Virus record (IMG/VR): IMGVR_UViG_3300010354_000361
Coordinates: 1-30,955 of that record
DNA length: 30,955 bases
Reading direction: 5' to 3' (one strand)
Origin: a virus
Part shown: positions 1-7,057 of the stretch, piece by piece
Position numbering within the stretch: position 1 is the stretch's first letter
How the letters are laid out: the number at the start of each line of letters is the position of its first letter
Notes under the pieces: model-generated
Seen by the model: the letters and a program-made list of their open reading frames with translations, nothing else
Database searches by the model: none
Told to the model about the DNA's origin: nothing
Translations under genes and position numbers: made by a program

Positions 1-62
1 GCTTGGACAATTTTAGTTTCAATGTCCAGTGCTTGTTCAATCTCTTCATACTTGTCTTTCAT
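1..62 (-). CDS. 16: Probable terminase small subunit gp16, N-terminus only (partial)
   Basis: An ATG on the minus strand opens a frame that runs off the window and reads MKDKYEEIEQALDIETKIVQ. It starts two bases after the stop of the gp15 gene (TGA-CT-ATG), so it belongs to the same transcription unit. In T4-like phages the gene after 15 is 16, the small terminase subunit that helps load genomic DNA into the prohead. The charged N-terminus fits, but 20 residues cannot prove the family. The assignment rests mainly on gene order. Confidence 0.5.
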   Translation of the reverse strand, partial: MKDKYEEIEQALDIETKIVQ

Positions 63-64
63 AG

Positions 65-919
65 TCAAATGTCCACATCAGTTCCTTGAGAATCACTATA
101 TGTCTTGAAATCTACAAATTCTTCTATAGTATCATTAAATCCAAAGTCATCCCCAAACTCAATGAGTTGATCATCAGTGCTATCAATAATACCATCATTA
201 TTATAATCTTGTAATGCCTCTGGAGTTACTGTATATCTTACTTCCCTCTTAGCACTTCTTATGGCATTAGTAGCATAATCAACCTGAACTTTTTTGATAA
301 GACCTTGATCATCTTGTGGAATTGAACCAAATAGATATGTCTTTGCAGTAAAGTTTAAAGTGTAGATGATAAGTCTTCTAGTGCTATAGTCCCCTTCATA
401 GTCATCCCTAAATCCAATTCTATTAAGAACTATTGGTATATCTTTCTTTTCTCCAATCTCGGGAATCATATTTACAGTAACATTAAATGATGGTTGGAAG
501 TATGGTAGGATTTGTTCTACAATTTGAAGAACATCATCCTGAACCTTTGCCATAATATTAAGTTCAAACCCAAGATTATATGGAACTGGCATATAAACTC
601 TTCTGGATTCATTACCAGAAGAGACTGGTGCAGATTTGAAGGTTTGAATTGCAGATGCTTTTCTAGTTGGATCATAATCAATTGAGTTCATCTCAAATGA
701 CATTCTTGGCAAGGTTAAAGCAATCTTTCTGTCTCCAGAAGGATTTTGCTCTAGTCTTGCCAAAAACTTTTGAGTAGGACCATATGCCAAAGGAACCTTC
801 AACACAGACACTGGTTGATCATTATCATCAAAATGTCTAATTTGAATATTGTTGAAAAGCGTTCCAAAGGCAATTACAGTCTTACTAATTGCTTTATTAT
901 AAAAGTAACTTCCAAGCAT
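65..919 (-). CDS. 15: gp15-like tail terminator / proximal sheath stabiliser
   Basis: This 284-residue protein is close in length to T4 gp15 (about 272). It shares the opening pattern (MLGSYFYNKAISK, as in T4 MFGYFYN...) and the near-identical core VEQILPYFQPSFNVT at about residues 133-147. In T4, gp15 forms a hexameric ring capping the tail tube and sheath and docks the tail to the neck proteins. The start is supported by AAGGA eight bases before the ATG. The C-terminal tail differs from T4: residues 238-249 read DYNNDGIIDSTD, a canonical EF-hand/dockerin-type calcium loop, followed by an acidic end rich in Asp and Glu. The family call is firm. Calcium binding is inference from the motif. 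Confidence 0.93.
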   Translation of the reverse strand: MLGSYFYNKAISKTVIAFGTLFNNIQIRHFDDNDQPVSVLKVPLAYGPTQKFLARLEQNPSGDRKIALTLPRMSFEMNSIDYDPTRKASAIQTFKSAPVSSGNESRRVYMPVPYNLGFELNIMAKVQDDVLQIVEQILPYFQPSFNVTVNMIPEIGEKKDIPIVLNRIGFRDDYEGDYSTRRLIIYTLNFTAKTYLFGSIPQDDQGLIKKVQVDYATNAIRSAKREVRYTVTPEALQDYNNDGIIDSTDDQLIEFGDDFGFNDTIEEFVDFKTYSDSQGTDVDI

Positions 920-935
920 TTCTAAAATCCTTTAT

Positions 936-1166
936 TTAATATTTAACCACTCTTGGATATACTTGTCCAATTTGAGGTCTTTTTGCTCTTAAATAATCTG
1001 CAGTTTGTCTATTAGAACTTAGGTCTATGTTGCCAACACTGACTGTTCCAACACTAGTTTCTACAGTAAAAGATGCTGTTGATTGGGGCAAAAAAGAAGT
1101 TGTTGCCCCAACAGAAACTAAAGTTGTAGTTGTTATCCCTAATTGAGTTGTAGTGTAATTTGCCAT
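936..1166 (-). CDS. Small Thr/Val-rich hypothetical protein between gp15 and a virion protein
   Basis: This 76-residue protein has no signal peptide or membrane segment. The first half is a Thr/Ser/Val-rich low-complexity stretch (ANYTTTQLGITTTTLVSVG). The second half turns basic and ends RAKRPQIGQVYPRVVKY. The start ATG overlaps the stop of the upstream 467-residue gene by one base (TAATG), so the two are probably translationally coupled. Its place among neck genes and its beta-prone composition, similar to the neighbouring virion proteins, suggest a small structural or assembly component. I do not recognise a family and the function is unknown. Confidence 0.75.
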   Translation of the reverse strand: MANYTTTQLGITTTTLVSVGATTSFLPQSTASFTVETSVGTVSVGNIDLSSNRQTADYLRAKRPQIGQVYPRVVKY

Positions 1167-2569
1167 TAGGTTGTTCTAGCACAGAACAGAATTCCACGAG
1201 TTCTGGTATCTTGTCTATATGATCCTTGAATCACAGTATAAACTTCAGATCCACTAATTGTAATTGTGTCACCTTGTTGAATGTTTGCACTTGGGGAACT
1301 TAATTCAAATTGAATTAAAACAAAATCATCTGGAATGTAATATGGAACTGGAATTAAATTTAAGTTAAGGGGGATTCCCTTAATGACTGCATTGTAAGAT
1401 CCTCCTCTGTCGGAGTCTCTATAATAAAGTGTAGGTTCAGTGGATCCACTAGTATTATCGCCAGCGGGTGAATAGTATTTAACTTCTTTATAAGGTTCTG
1501 TTTGTGATGAAGCATCATATGCAATATATCCATATTCAGCCATTCTCTTAGTTTGATAATATTGTCCAATGAATTGAGCTCCACAAAGTTCACTTCTGAA
1601 TGCTAAGAATGGGTTTGTATCACTAGTGTTTGGATATACCTCAGTAACTCCTCCTAGAAAAACTGAATCATAATCCCACAATGTAGATGTGAAATTGTGA
1701 AGTATGAAAGTTGCAAAAGTATTATCTCTCAACTTTGTTGATGATAGTGTGGGTTGTTTATATGAAATAACAGCAAATTTGGGATCTATACTAGACCTAA
1801 AAATATTTAAGTCTAATGCATAAGAATTGGAAGAAGCAATTGTGTATTGTGCTTGATATCTGTTGTTGCTACCAAATCTATTGGTAGATCTATCAAAATA
1901 AATATTACTTTGTATGTTATAACCTGGAAGATCAAAATCAACTTCTCCACAAAATCTATTTGGATAGTAAATCCCATTTCCATTAAACCAAGTAGATTCT
2001 CCTGGATGAAATCCAGATCCATGAACTACTGTTATTTGAGTATCACTATCTACTTGGAATCCTCTATAAGTATCACCAAATTTTTTGTTTGCTTGAATTG
2101 TATGTCTTACAACTCCCCAAGGAAAAGATGCTCCAGCAGTTACATCTTTATCATAAAAAGTTGTAGTTGATCCATAACTAGTAGTTGTAGTTGCAATAGA
2201 AACAGTGATATTGCTTGCTCCAGCAGCAGCAGTTCCAATGTCTTCTGAGGATAAAGTTACTAACTCTCCAGTAGTATATCCATATCCAGGTCTATTAATA
2301 TGAATTCTACTTATTGATCCACTTTGCCTATCTACATAAAAACTAGCACCAGTTCCAATTCCAGAAGATGTTGATGTAAAAACATCTTCATAATCAGTAT
2401 TGACTATTCCAACAGTTCCTCCACCAGAATATGATGTAATAGTATGAGCAATTCCAGTTCTGGTGGACCCATGCCAACCTAACCAGGAAAAAGCCTCTTC
2501 CAACTGGTAAATCAGATCAGTCCTAGCCCATCCTGCTGCTTTTGTAATGGTAGTTGTTGTGATTGCCAT
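1166..2569 (-). CDS. Virion structural protein (neck region, unknown role)
   Basis: This 467-residue protein starts MAITTTTITKAAGWARTDL. It has a Trp-rich N-terminal stretch (WARTDL..., AFSWLGWHG) and then a glycine-rich beta region with one repeat-like unit (INRPGYGYTTGELVTL, about residues 92-107) of the GxGY type seen in other virion proteins here. The Thr-rich SIATTTTSYGSTTTFYDKD follows at about residues 123-141. The rest is polar and Tyr/Asn/Ser-rich, as in an exposed beta-structured virion protein. No catalytic motif is visible. It lies between the collagen-like fibre gene (7 bases upstream) and the 76-residue gene (one-base overlap), within the gp14-gp15 interval. T4 has no obvious counterpart here. 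A structural role is inferred from context and composition. Confidence 0.8.
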   Translation of the reverse strand: MAITTTTITKAAGWARTDLIYQLEEAFSWLGWHGSTRTGIAHTITSYSGGGTVGIVNTDYEDVFTSTSSGIGTGASFYVDRQSGSISRIHINRPGYGYTTGELVTLSSEDIGTAAAGASNITVSIATTTTSYGSTTTFYDKDVTAGASFPWGVVRHTIQANKKFGDTYRGFQVDSDTQITVVHGSGFHPGESTWFNGNGIYYPNRFCGEVDFDLPGYNIQSNIYFDRSTNRFGSNNRYQAQYTIASSNSYALDLNIFRSSIDPKFAVISYKQPTLSSTKLRDNTFATFILHNFTSTLWDYDSVFLGGVTEVYPNTSDTNPFLAFRSELCGAQFIGQYYQTKRMAEYGYIAYDASSQTEPYKEVKYYSPAGDNTSGSTEPTLYYRDSDRGGSYNAVIKGIPLNLNLIPVPYYIPDDFVLIQFELSSPSANIQQGDTITISGSEVYTVIQGSYRQDTRTRGILFCARTT

Positions 2570-2576
2570 TTGGAAA

Positions 2577-4397
2577 TTAAGCCTCCAGTTTTAAAATTGT
2601 TAACTCTGCTGTAATTGCTGTTGTGATGCCAGACTGATTTGTAATTGTGACATATAATGTTGTATTCTCTGGATTTTCCAAATTACCACCAATCACAAAT
2701 GGAGTAATTTTTTGTGATGTAGATATTCCAGTTGTAATAACTTCAGCAACAACTCCACTTCCTGGAGTTGGATCTTCACCTACTGATCTATTTAAATCGT
2801 TAGTTCTGGATGTACTATCAGTATATAGTCTAAACCAACCTGCAGTAGAAAGACCAACTTTCATTAAAGCATAAGATTTAAATCCAGTAATATTTGCTGT
2901 TCCTATGCCATTATTAGATATTGAAGTTGTAGTTCCAGAAACTACTGATCTTTGTTTGAGTGTATTTGATCCATCAAAAGATGTTGCAGTTACAACTCCA
3001 ACAAAAGATGCTCCTCTTGTTCCTACAATCTCTCCTGTTACTGAAAGACTACTAGTTGGATTTGTTGTTCCAATTCCAACTGAAGATAAAGTATGTATTC
3101 CTGAAGTAGAAGGTCTCCAAGGAGTTTGTGGGACTAGAATTGAGTTTTTAAACAGATTTCCACTAAAATTAATATTTCCATTTACATCTAAGTTTGTTAC
3201 CGGGTCATCAGTATTAATTCCAACCAAAACATTAGTTGAAATTCCTGGCAGTACACCATTTGTTAAATTCCAATAAGAAGGTCCTTGTGGTCCAATTGCA
3301 CCTACTGGTCCTTGAGGTCCTCCTGCTGGACCTGGAGATCCATCTGCACCTTGAACTCCTTGAAACCCTTGAAATCCTAGGGATCCTTGAGGTCCTTGAA
3401 ATCCTTGAACTCCTTGTGGACCTTGTACTCCTTGTGGACCCTCTATTCCTTGAGGTCCAATAGTACCCTGTGGTCCTAAAATTCCTTGTGGACCTTGTAT
3501 TCCTTGTGGTCCTACAGAACCCTGTGGTCCAATAGAACCTTGAGGTCCCTGTACTCCTTGAGGTCCTTGTACTCCTTGAGGTCCTCTAAAACCCTGAGAT
3601 CCCTGAACCCCTTGTGCTCCTTGGAATCCTATAATTCCTTGAGGACCTCTATTTCCTTGTGGTCCAGGAGGTCCTTGTGGTCCAAAATTTCCTTGAGCTC
3701 CTTGTGGTCCTTGTGGACCTTGAATACCTTGAGGTCCACTTATTCCTTGTGGTCCTGTAGAACCTTGTGGTCCTATAAAACCAACTTCAGTTATATTAAT
3801 TGTCCCTTGCATTAAGGAATGGTTTTGGCAAACATAATATAAAGTTTGTGGAGCATCATTTGGAACCGTAAATGTCAGAGTTCCAGTTTGAACTCCATTA
3901 TTTTCAATTCCTGTGTTATATGATGTAGTTGTTATTCCAGGTTCTGCAACTGTTTTAATCCAAAATGGATGTCCTGATGCATTTACATTAAAATAATATG
4001 TAAATCCTCTTGCTAATGTTAGTGTTGGGTTAGTAGAAATTCCTAGAATTGATGGATTAAAAACATATGAACTGGATCCACTGTTAGTGATTGAAAATGA
4101 TATTCCTCCAGCAGGACCTTGAGGACCTTGAGGACCTCTACTTCCATTTTCTCCCTGAAATCCTTGAGGTCCTAGTTCTCCTTGTACGCCAACATCTCCT
4201 TGAGATCCTTGAAATCCCTGCACCCCTTGAGGACCTTGAGCTCCTGTAGCTCCTTGAAATCCTGTAAGATTTATCCCATCTCCAAAGGTATTATAAATTT
4301 CAGTAAAATTGGAATTAATTTTCGCAGCACCAGCAGAAAGGGTATCTCCAGTACCATCATTAGGTGTTATTCCAGTAGATATTATTTGCTTTGACAT
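2577..4397 (-). CDS. Collagen-like tail/neck fibre with embedded cupredoxin-like domain
   Basis: A 606-residue fibre protein with visible domain order. Residues 1-45 hold a NDGTGDTL...INSNFTEIYN motif common at the base of marine phage fibres. Residues 46-98 are a first collagen-like Gly-X-Y block. Residues about 99-205 form a beta domain resembling cupredoxins, with His143, Cys190, His193 and Met196. Residues 208-373 are a second Gly-X-Y block dominated by GPQ and GVQ triplets, with a one-residue phase break near 359-360. Residues 380-480 hold VGINTDDP/VGIGTTNP motifs typical of phage fibre shafts, and a globular C-terminus follows. Collagen repeats imply a homotrimer. The gene sits just after gp14, near where T4 keeps its neck-whisker gene (wac). 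It is probably a host-contact or whisker-like fibre. Copper binding is inference. Confidence 0.88.
   Translation of the reverse strand: MSKQIISTGITPNDGTGDTLSAGAAKINSNFTEIYNTFGDGINLTGFQGATGAQGPQGVQGFQGSQGDVGVQGELGPQGFQGENGSRGPQGPQGPAGGISFSITNSGSSSYVFNPSILGISTNPTLTLARGFTYYFNVNASGHPFWIKTVAEPGITTTSYNTGIENNGVQTGTLTFTVPNDAPQTLYYVCQNHSLMQGTINITEVGFIGPQGSTGPQGISGPQGIQGPQGPQGAQGNFGPQGPPGPQGNRGPQGIIGFQGAQGVQGSQGFRGPQGVQGPQGVQGPQGSIGPQGSVGPQGIQGPQGILGPQGTIGPQGIEGPQGVQGPQGVQGFQGPQGSLGFQGFQGVQGADGSPGPAGGPQGPVGAIGPQGPSYWNLTNGVLPGISTNVLVGINTDDPVTNLDVNGNINFSGNLFKNSILVPQTPWRPSTSGIHTLSSVGIGTTNPTSSLSVTGEIVGTRGASFVGVVTATSFDGSNTLKQRSVVSGTTTSISNNGIGTANITGFKSYALMKVGLSTAGWFRLYTDSTSRTNDLNRSVGEDPTPGSGVVAEVITTGISTSQKITPFVIGGNLENPENTTLYVTITNQSGITTAITAELTILKLEA
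3280..3774 (-). repeat. Long collagen-like Gly-X-Y coding repeat block
   Basis: A tandem 9-base periodicity encodes residues 208-373 of the fibre. The + strand shows repeated CCTTGAGGT/CCTTGTGGT words, i.e. Gly-Pro-Gln and Gly-X-Gln triplets. Gln fills the third position in most triplets, and Pro, Val, Ile or Phe the second. The phase slips once near residue 359 (PAGGPQ). Such degenerate repeats are prone to length change by recombination or slippage. Confidence 0.9.
4102..4263 (-). repeat. Short N-terminal collagen-like Gly-X-Y coding block
   Basis: This block encodes about residues 46-98 of the same fibre (GFQGATGAQGPQ... to GPQGPAGG). It is separated from the long block by the cupredoxin-like domain, so the trimeric rod is interrupted by three globular copies of that domain. 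The codon words match the long block, which suggests a common repeat source. Confidence 0.85.
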
Positions 4398-4416
4398 TAT
4401 AAGTCGCAGTTTATTT

Positions 4417-4423
4417 TATTTAG
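4417..4423 (-). promoter_or_regulatory. Possible late promoter upstream of the collagen-like fibre gene
   Basis: The minus strand reads CTAAATA (continuing AAATAAACTGCG) directly after the gp14 stop and 19 bases before the fibre ATG. T4-type late promoters have a single TATAAATA-like element about 10 bases before the transcript start. The same core and spacing recur before other genes in this window. In such AT-rich DNA the match alone is weak. Confidence 0.35.
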
Positions 4424-5803
4424 TTAAACTTCACCAAAGGGATTTATTTCAGTAAAATCTACTATATCATCTGCTTCTTCTTCTATCTCTTGATTATAAT
4501 CATATGATGGTTCTTGTAACTCATAAGTTTGATAACCACCAATTATATATTGGGCACTGCTTGCTGCTCCAACTACAACATCTCCTAAAACAAAATCAGT
4601 TCCCATTCCAGAAACTTTTAATTTTCTTGTTGAAGACTCCCAATCTTTAACAATTCCAATAGCACCCGATATTGATCCAGTAACTTGTTCTCCAAAAATA
4701 TAATTTCCAGATGCAATAGTAGACCCTGCTGAAATGGTTATTGTTGGCGCAGATGTGTACCCATATCCAGCATCTATAATTCTAATTGTAGATATTCCTC
4801 CACTTGCATTCAGAAATGCCTGAGCTATAGCAGTTGATCCTCCAGAAACAGGAGATGAAAATGTTACAGTTGGAGCAGATACATATCCAGTTCCAGCATA
4901 AGTCAGAGTGACTATTCCAACACTACCTGATGTAGATATTGCAACTTTAACCTGAGTTCCATATCCATTTCCACCAAAGAATTCTACATTTGGAGAAGAT
5001 GAATAACTATATCCTGCTCCTGGATTATTTAAATAAATTTTATCAACACTCTTAGATGATGCTAATCCTCTAACATCAGTCATTACTCCAACAGCTATTG
5101 CTCTTATTCCAGAAATTGGTGCAGAGACAACTAAAGATGGGGCAGAAGAATATCTATATCCTCCACTAACAACATCAATTTTTTGTATACCTCCAGTAAC
5201 TATTCCTGTATAAGCTGTTGCGGTTATTCCCAATCCAGATAGTGATAATATTGCACCATATCCCAAATCTTTTAAATCTTGATCTATTTGAGGCACCCCA
5301 GTGTTAATTTCTTCATCTTCATATTCAAATAATTCACATCTTAATTCATAAACATAATTTTTTTGAAGTTGGTAGAAAGGTTTTCTGTTTTCTACATACT
5401 TAATTTCCATCAAGCTGTTTGACAGAGGAATATAAATTAAATCTCCTTCATTTGGTCTGGATAAATTGTCTAGACCTTCTGCCAACTCCATTATTTCTCC
5501 AATATAAGTGTCAAATCTTTCTTTAGAAATGATCAAAGTCATTTCATCTGTAATTCTGACTCCAAATTTTGACATTAATACGCTATTATTATCAAATCCT
5601 TCATAATTTACCAAGTAAGCTTCTATTGGAAATGCATTTTTAAATTTAGAAAAAATAGCATCTTTAATTACTTTTCCTTTGTTTATAATCCTTCTAGGCA
5701 TATAATATACTTCAATTCCATACATTTTGATTTGCTCATTAATAAGGTCTTGTAAGAGACCTTGCTCAGTATTAGTGCCTTGAATGAAAAATGGATTAAG
5801 CAT
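4424..5803 (-). CDS. 14: gp14-like neck protein with C-terminal repeat extension
   Basis: This 459-residue protein is much longer than T4 gp14 (about 256). Residues 1 to about 175 match the gp14 neck protein: INEQIKMYGIEVYYMPR, LMSKFGVRITDEM, NEGDLIYIPLSNSLMEI and ENRKPFYQL correspond to recognisable T4 segments. In T4, gp14 completes the head with gp13 and forms the tail docking site. Residues about 200-362 are an added array of four roughly 40-residue repeats with the core GxGYxSAPxVTxS. A module follows at about 370-430 (FGEQVTGSISGAIGIV...). The acidic C-terminus ends DIVDFTEINPFGEV. The start lies one base after the gp13 stop, with AGGA five bases before the ATG. The gp14 core is firm. 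The role of the extension, perhaps surface display at the neck, is inference. Confidence 0.92.
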   Translation of the reverse strand: MLNPFFIQGTNTEQGLLQDLINEQIKMYGIEVYYMPRRIINKGKVIKDAIFSKFKNAFPIEAYLVNYEGFDNNSVLMSKFGVRITDEMTLIISKERFDTYIGEIMELAEGLDNLSRPNEGDLIYIPLSNSLMEIKYVENRKPFYQLQKNYVYELRCELFEYEDEEINTGVPQIDQDLKDLGYGAILSLSGLGITATAYTGIVTGGIQKIDVVSGGYRYSSAPSLVVSAPISGIRAIAVGVMTDVRGLASSKSVDKIYLNNPGAGYSYSSSPNVEFFGGNGYGTQVKVAISTSGSVGIVTLTYAGTGYVSAPTVTFSSPVSGGSTAIAQAFLNASGGISTIRIIDAGYGYTSAPTITISAGSTIASGNYIFGEQVTGSISGAIGIVKDWESSTRKLKVSGMGTDFVLGDVVVGAASSAQYIIGGYQTYELQEPSYDYNQEIEEEADDIVDFTEINPFGEV

Positions 5804-5804
5804 A

Positions 5805-6635
5805 TTATCCTATTAGATCTAATGGAGGTAATTCATACTTGATCATCATATCATCTTCAATTTGTTGTATTTCTTTTACAGCATCATCATATATTTGTCT
5901 TCCATTTAATTCAATTCCTCCAGGAAGTTTTACTCCTTGGAATTTAATTAAATTTTGTCCCCATTGCTTTTTAATTAATGCTGTAGCATATTTTTTAAGA
6001 AAAGAATCATTCCAAACATTTGTAGATTCTGTTGGATCTAAGATTCTATAACACTCTATCATTAAGTAATCATCTACATTTAGAGTATCCCAACTAGTGT
6101 CTATATAAAGTCTATTTTGCCTTTTATTGAATCTTAGTTGTCTATCTGGGTTTACAATCCAATCAATATCTTCTAAGTATCTTTTTGTTACATAATAATT
6201 CAACATTTCAGTTGAACTAAACCAATAAATATCATTCAAAAATAATTGATAATTTATATTGAATAAATTTGAAGCAATGGTTCTATTGCTTAATTTAAAA
6301 ACTCTTTCTATCCCAATAATTGAATCTGGAACTGGAATATAATTGCTGTTTTCTTCCCAACTGAATGTTCCAATTCCAGTTGTTGTAGTTGTAGTTACAA
6401 TTCCAACACTTTTATCATCTGCTCTTGCTCTTCCTCTATCTTTATCTGTTTGAGTAATTTTATATTTCATAAACATTTTTTGGACACCATCAAAGTGTCT
6501 TTCATGAAAATATTGCAATGCTTCATCTACTCTATCATCTAGTTGCTCTTCTGCAACATTAATTTCCAATACAGGAGCACCAAGTTGCCTCAAGCAATAG
6601 TTAATTAGTTCTTGTCTTGATGCTGGTTTTGCCAT
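5805..6635 (-). CDS. 13: gp13-like neck protein (head completion)
   Basis: This 276-residue protein is close to T4 gp13 (309). Family hallmarks include the helical N-terminus SRQELINYCLRQLGAPV with DDRVDEALQYFHERHFDG, then NYIPVPDSIIGIERVF, LNDIYWF, and the C-terminal helix WNDSFLKKYATALIKKQWGQN. In T4, gp13 and gp14 seal the filled head below the portal and create the tail-binding surface. A Thr tract (GIVTTTTTTGIGTF, about residues 77-90) is a low-complexity insertion in a loop. The product is followed one base later by gp14, so stoichiometric coupled expression is likely. Confidence 0.94.
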   Translation of the reverse strand: MAKPASRQELINYCLRQLGAPVLEINVAEEQLDDRVDEALQYFHERHFDGVQKMFMKYKITQTDKDRGRARADDKSVGIVTTTTTTGIGTFSWEENSNYIPVPDSIIGIERVFKLSNRTIASNLFNINYQLFLNDIYWFSSTEMLNYYVTKRYLEDIDWIVNPDRQLRFNKRQNRLYIDTSWDTLNVDDYLMIECYRILDPTESTNVWNDSFLKKYATALIKKQWGQNLIKFQGVKLPGGIELNGRQIYDDAVKEIQQIEDDMMIKYELPPLDLIG

Positions 6636-6651
6636 TATTTTTACTTTCTAA

Positions 6652-6837
6652 TTATTTAGAACCAAAAGTATTCTCTAGTGTTATTAAAGTTTCTTGCTGC
6701 TTCATATAAAGTTTAACATAACATTTACAAATATTTCTTAACAAATCTATATTAGTGCAAGAATCTAATTCTCTAGAAATTTTTTCATACTCAAACATTT
6801 TTGAAACTGTTTCCAGTTTCATATTTTCAGGATTCAT
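6652..6837 (-). CDS. Small helical hypothetical protein
   Basis: This 61-residue protein appears mostly alpha-helical (KLETVSKMFEYEKISRELD..., LLRNICKCYVKLYMKQQETL) with three cysteines and no membrane segment. The first ATG is chosen because GAGGA lies six bases before it, inside the end of the previous gene. The in-frame ATG six codons later has no such site. The start overlaps the upstream 76-residue coiled-coil gene by 11 bases, so translation is probably coupled. Position just before gp13 suggests a virion or assembly factor, but I recognise no function. Confidence 0.72.
   Translation of the reverse strand: MNPENMKLETVSKMFEYEKISRELDSCTNIDLLRNICKCYVKLYMKQQETLITLENTFGSK
6653..6660 (-). 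promoter_or_regulatory. Possible late promoter upstream of gp13
   Basis: The minus strand reads TCTAAATA overlapping the stop of the 61-residue gene, 17 bases before the gp13 ATG. It shares the TAAATA core and spacing with other putative late promoters here. It would let the neck genes be transcribed independently of the long upstream baseplate message. Confidence 0.3.
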
Positions 6838-7057
6838 ACAATTTCCTCAATAAATGTTTAATTTCATTAATAGAAGATTTTAATTCTTCTATGTCGGACT
6901 CTATATTATCAATCTTTTTTTGCTCCTCCCTTTTCCTTTCCCTTGTTTTAATATATTGTTCAGATGCTTTTTTGTCTGTATTAATGATTGCATTAGTAGA
7001 AAGATCCCTCAATAAATGAGGATATCCTTCTACCTTTGCATATTTTGGAGTTTCCAT
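6827..7057 (-). CDS. Small coiled-coil hypothetical protein
   Basis: This 76-residue protein has an N-terminal segment KYAKVEGYPHLLRDLSTNAI, then a highly charged helix. It ends in a heptad-like stretch (KKIDNIESDIEELKSSINEIKHLLRKL, about residues 47-73) with I/L spacing of a short coiled coil. The start overlaps the stop of the 2149-residue gene by one base (TAATG), implying coupling. Small proteins with this pattern are, to my recollection, widespread next to neck genes in marine T4-like phages. Function unknown. An oligomerising structural or assembly role is plausible. Confidence 0.75.
   Translation of the reverse strand: METPKYAKVEGYPHLLRDLSTNAIINTDKKASEQYIKTRERKREEQKKIDNIESDIEELKSSINEIKHLLRKLYES

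Noticed and set aside
3285-3775. CRISPR-like or satellite repeat array
   Set aside because: The 9-base periodicity keeps a continuous reading frame of Gly-X-Y triplets with no unique spacers, so it is coding repeat, not CRISPR.
3236-3815. Open + strand frames giving Leu-rich or Ser/Leu/Trp-rich repeat proteins
   Set aside because: They are the reverse complement of the collagen Gly-X-Gln repeats; the periodicity belongs to the minus-strand fibre gene.
6652-6837. NblA-like phycobilisome degradation adaptor
   Set aside because: Length and a helical LYMKQQE stretch are faintly reminiscent, but the key NblA pattern is not convincingly present and the gene is embedded and coupled among neck genes. 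A profile search would settle it.
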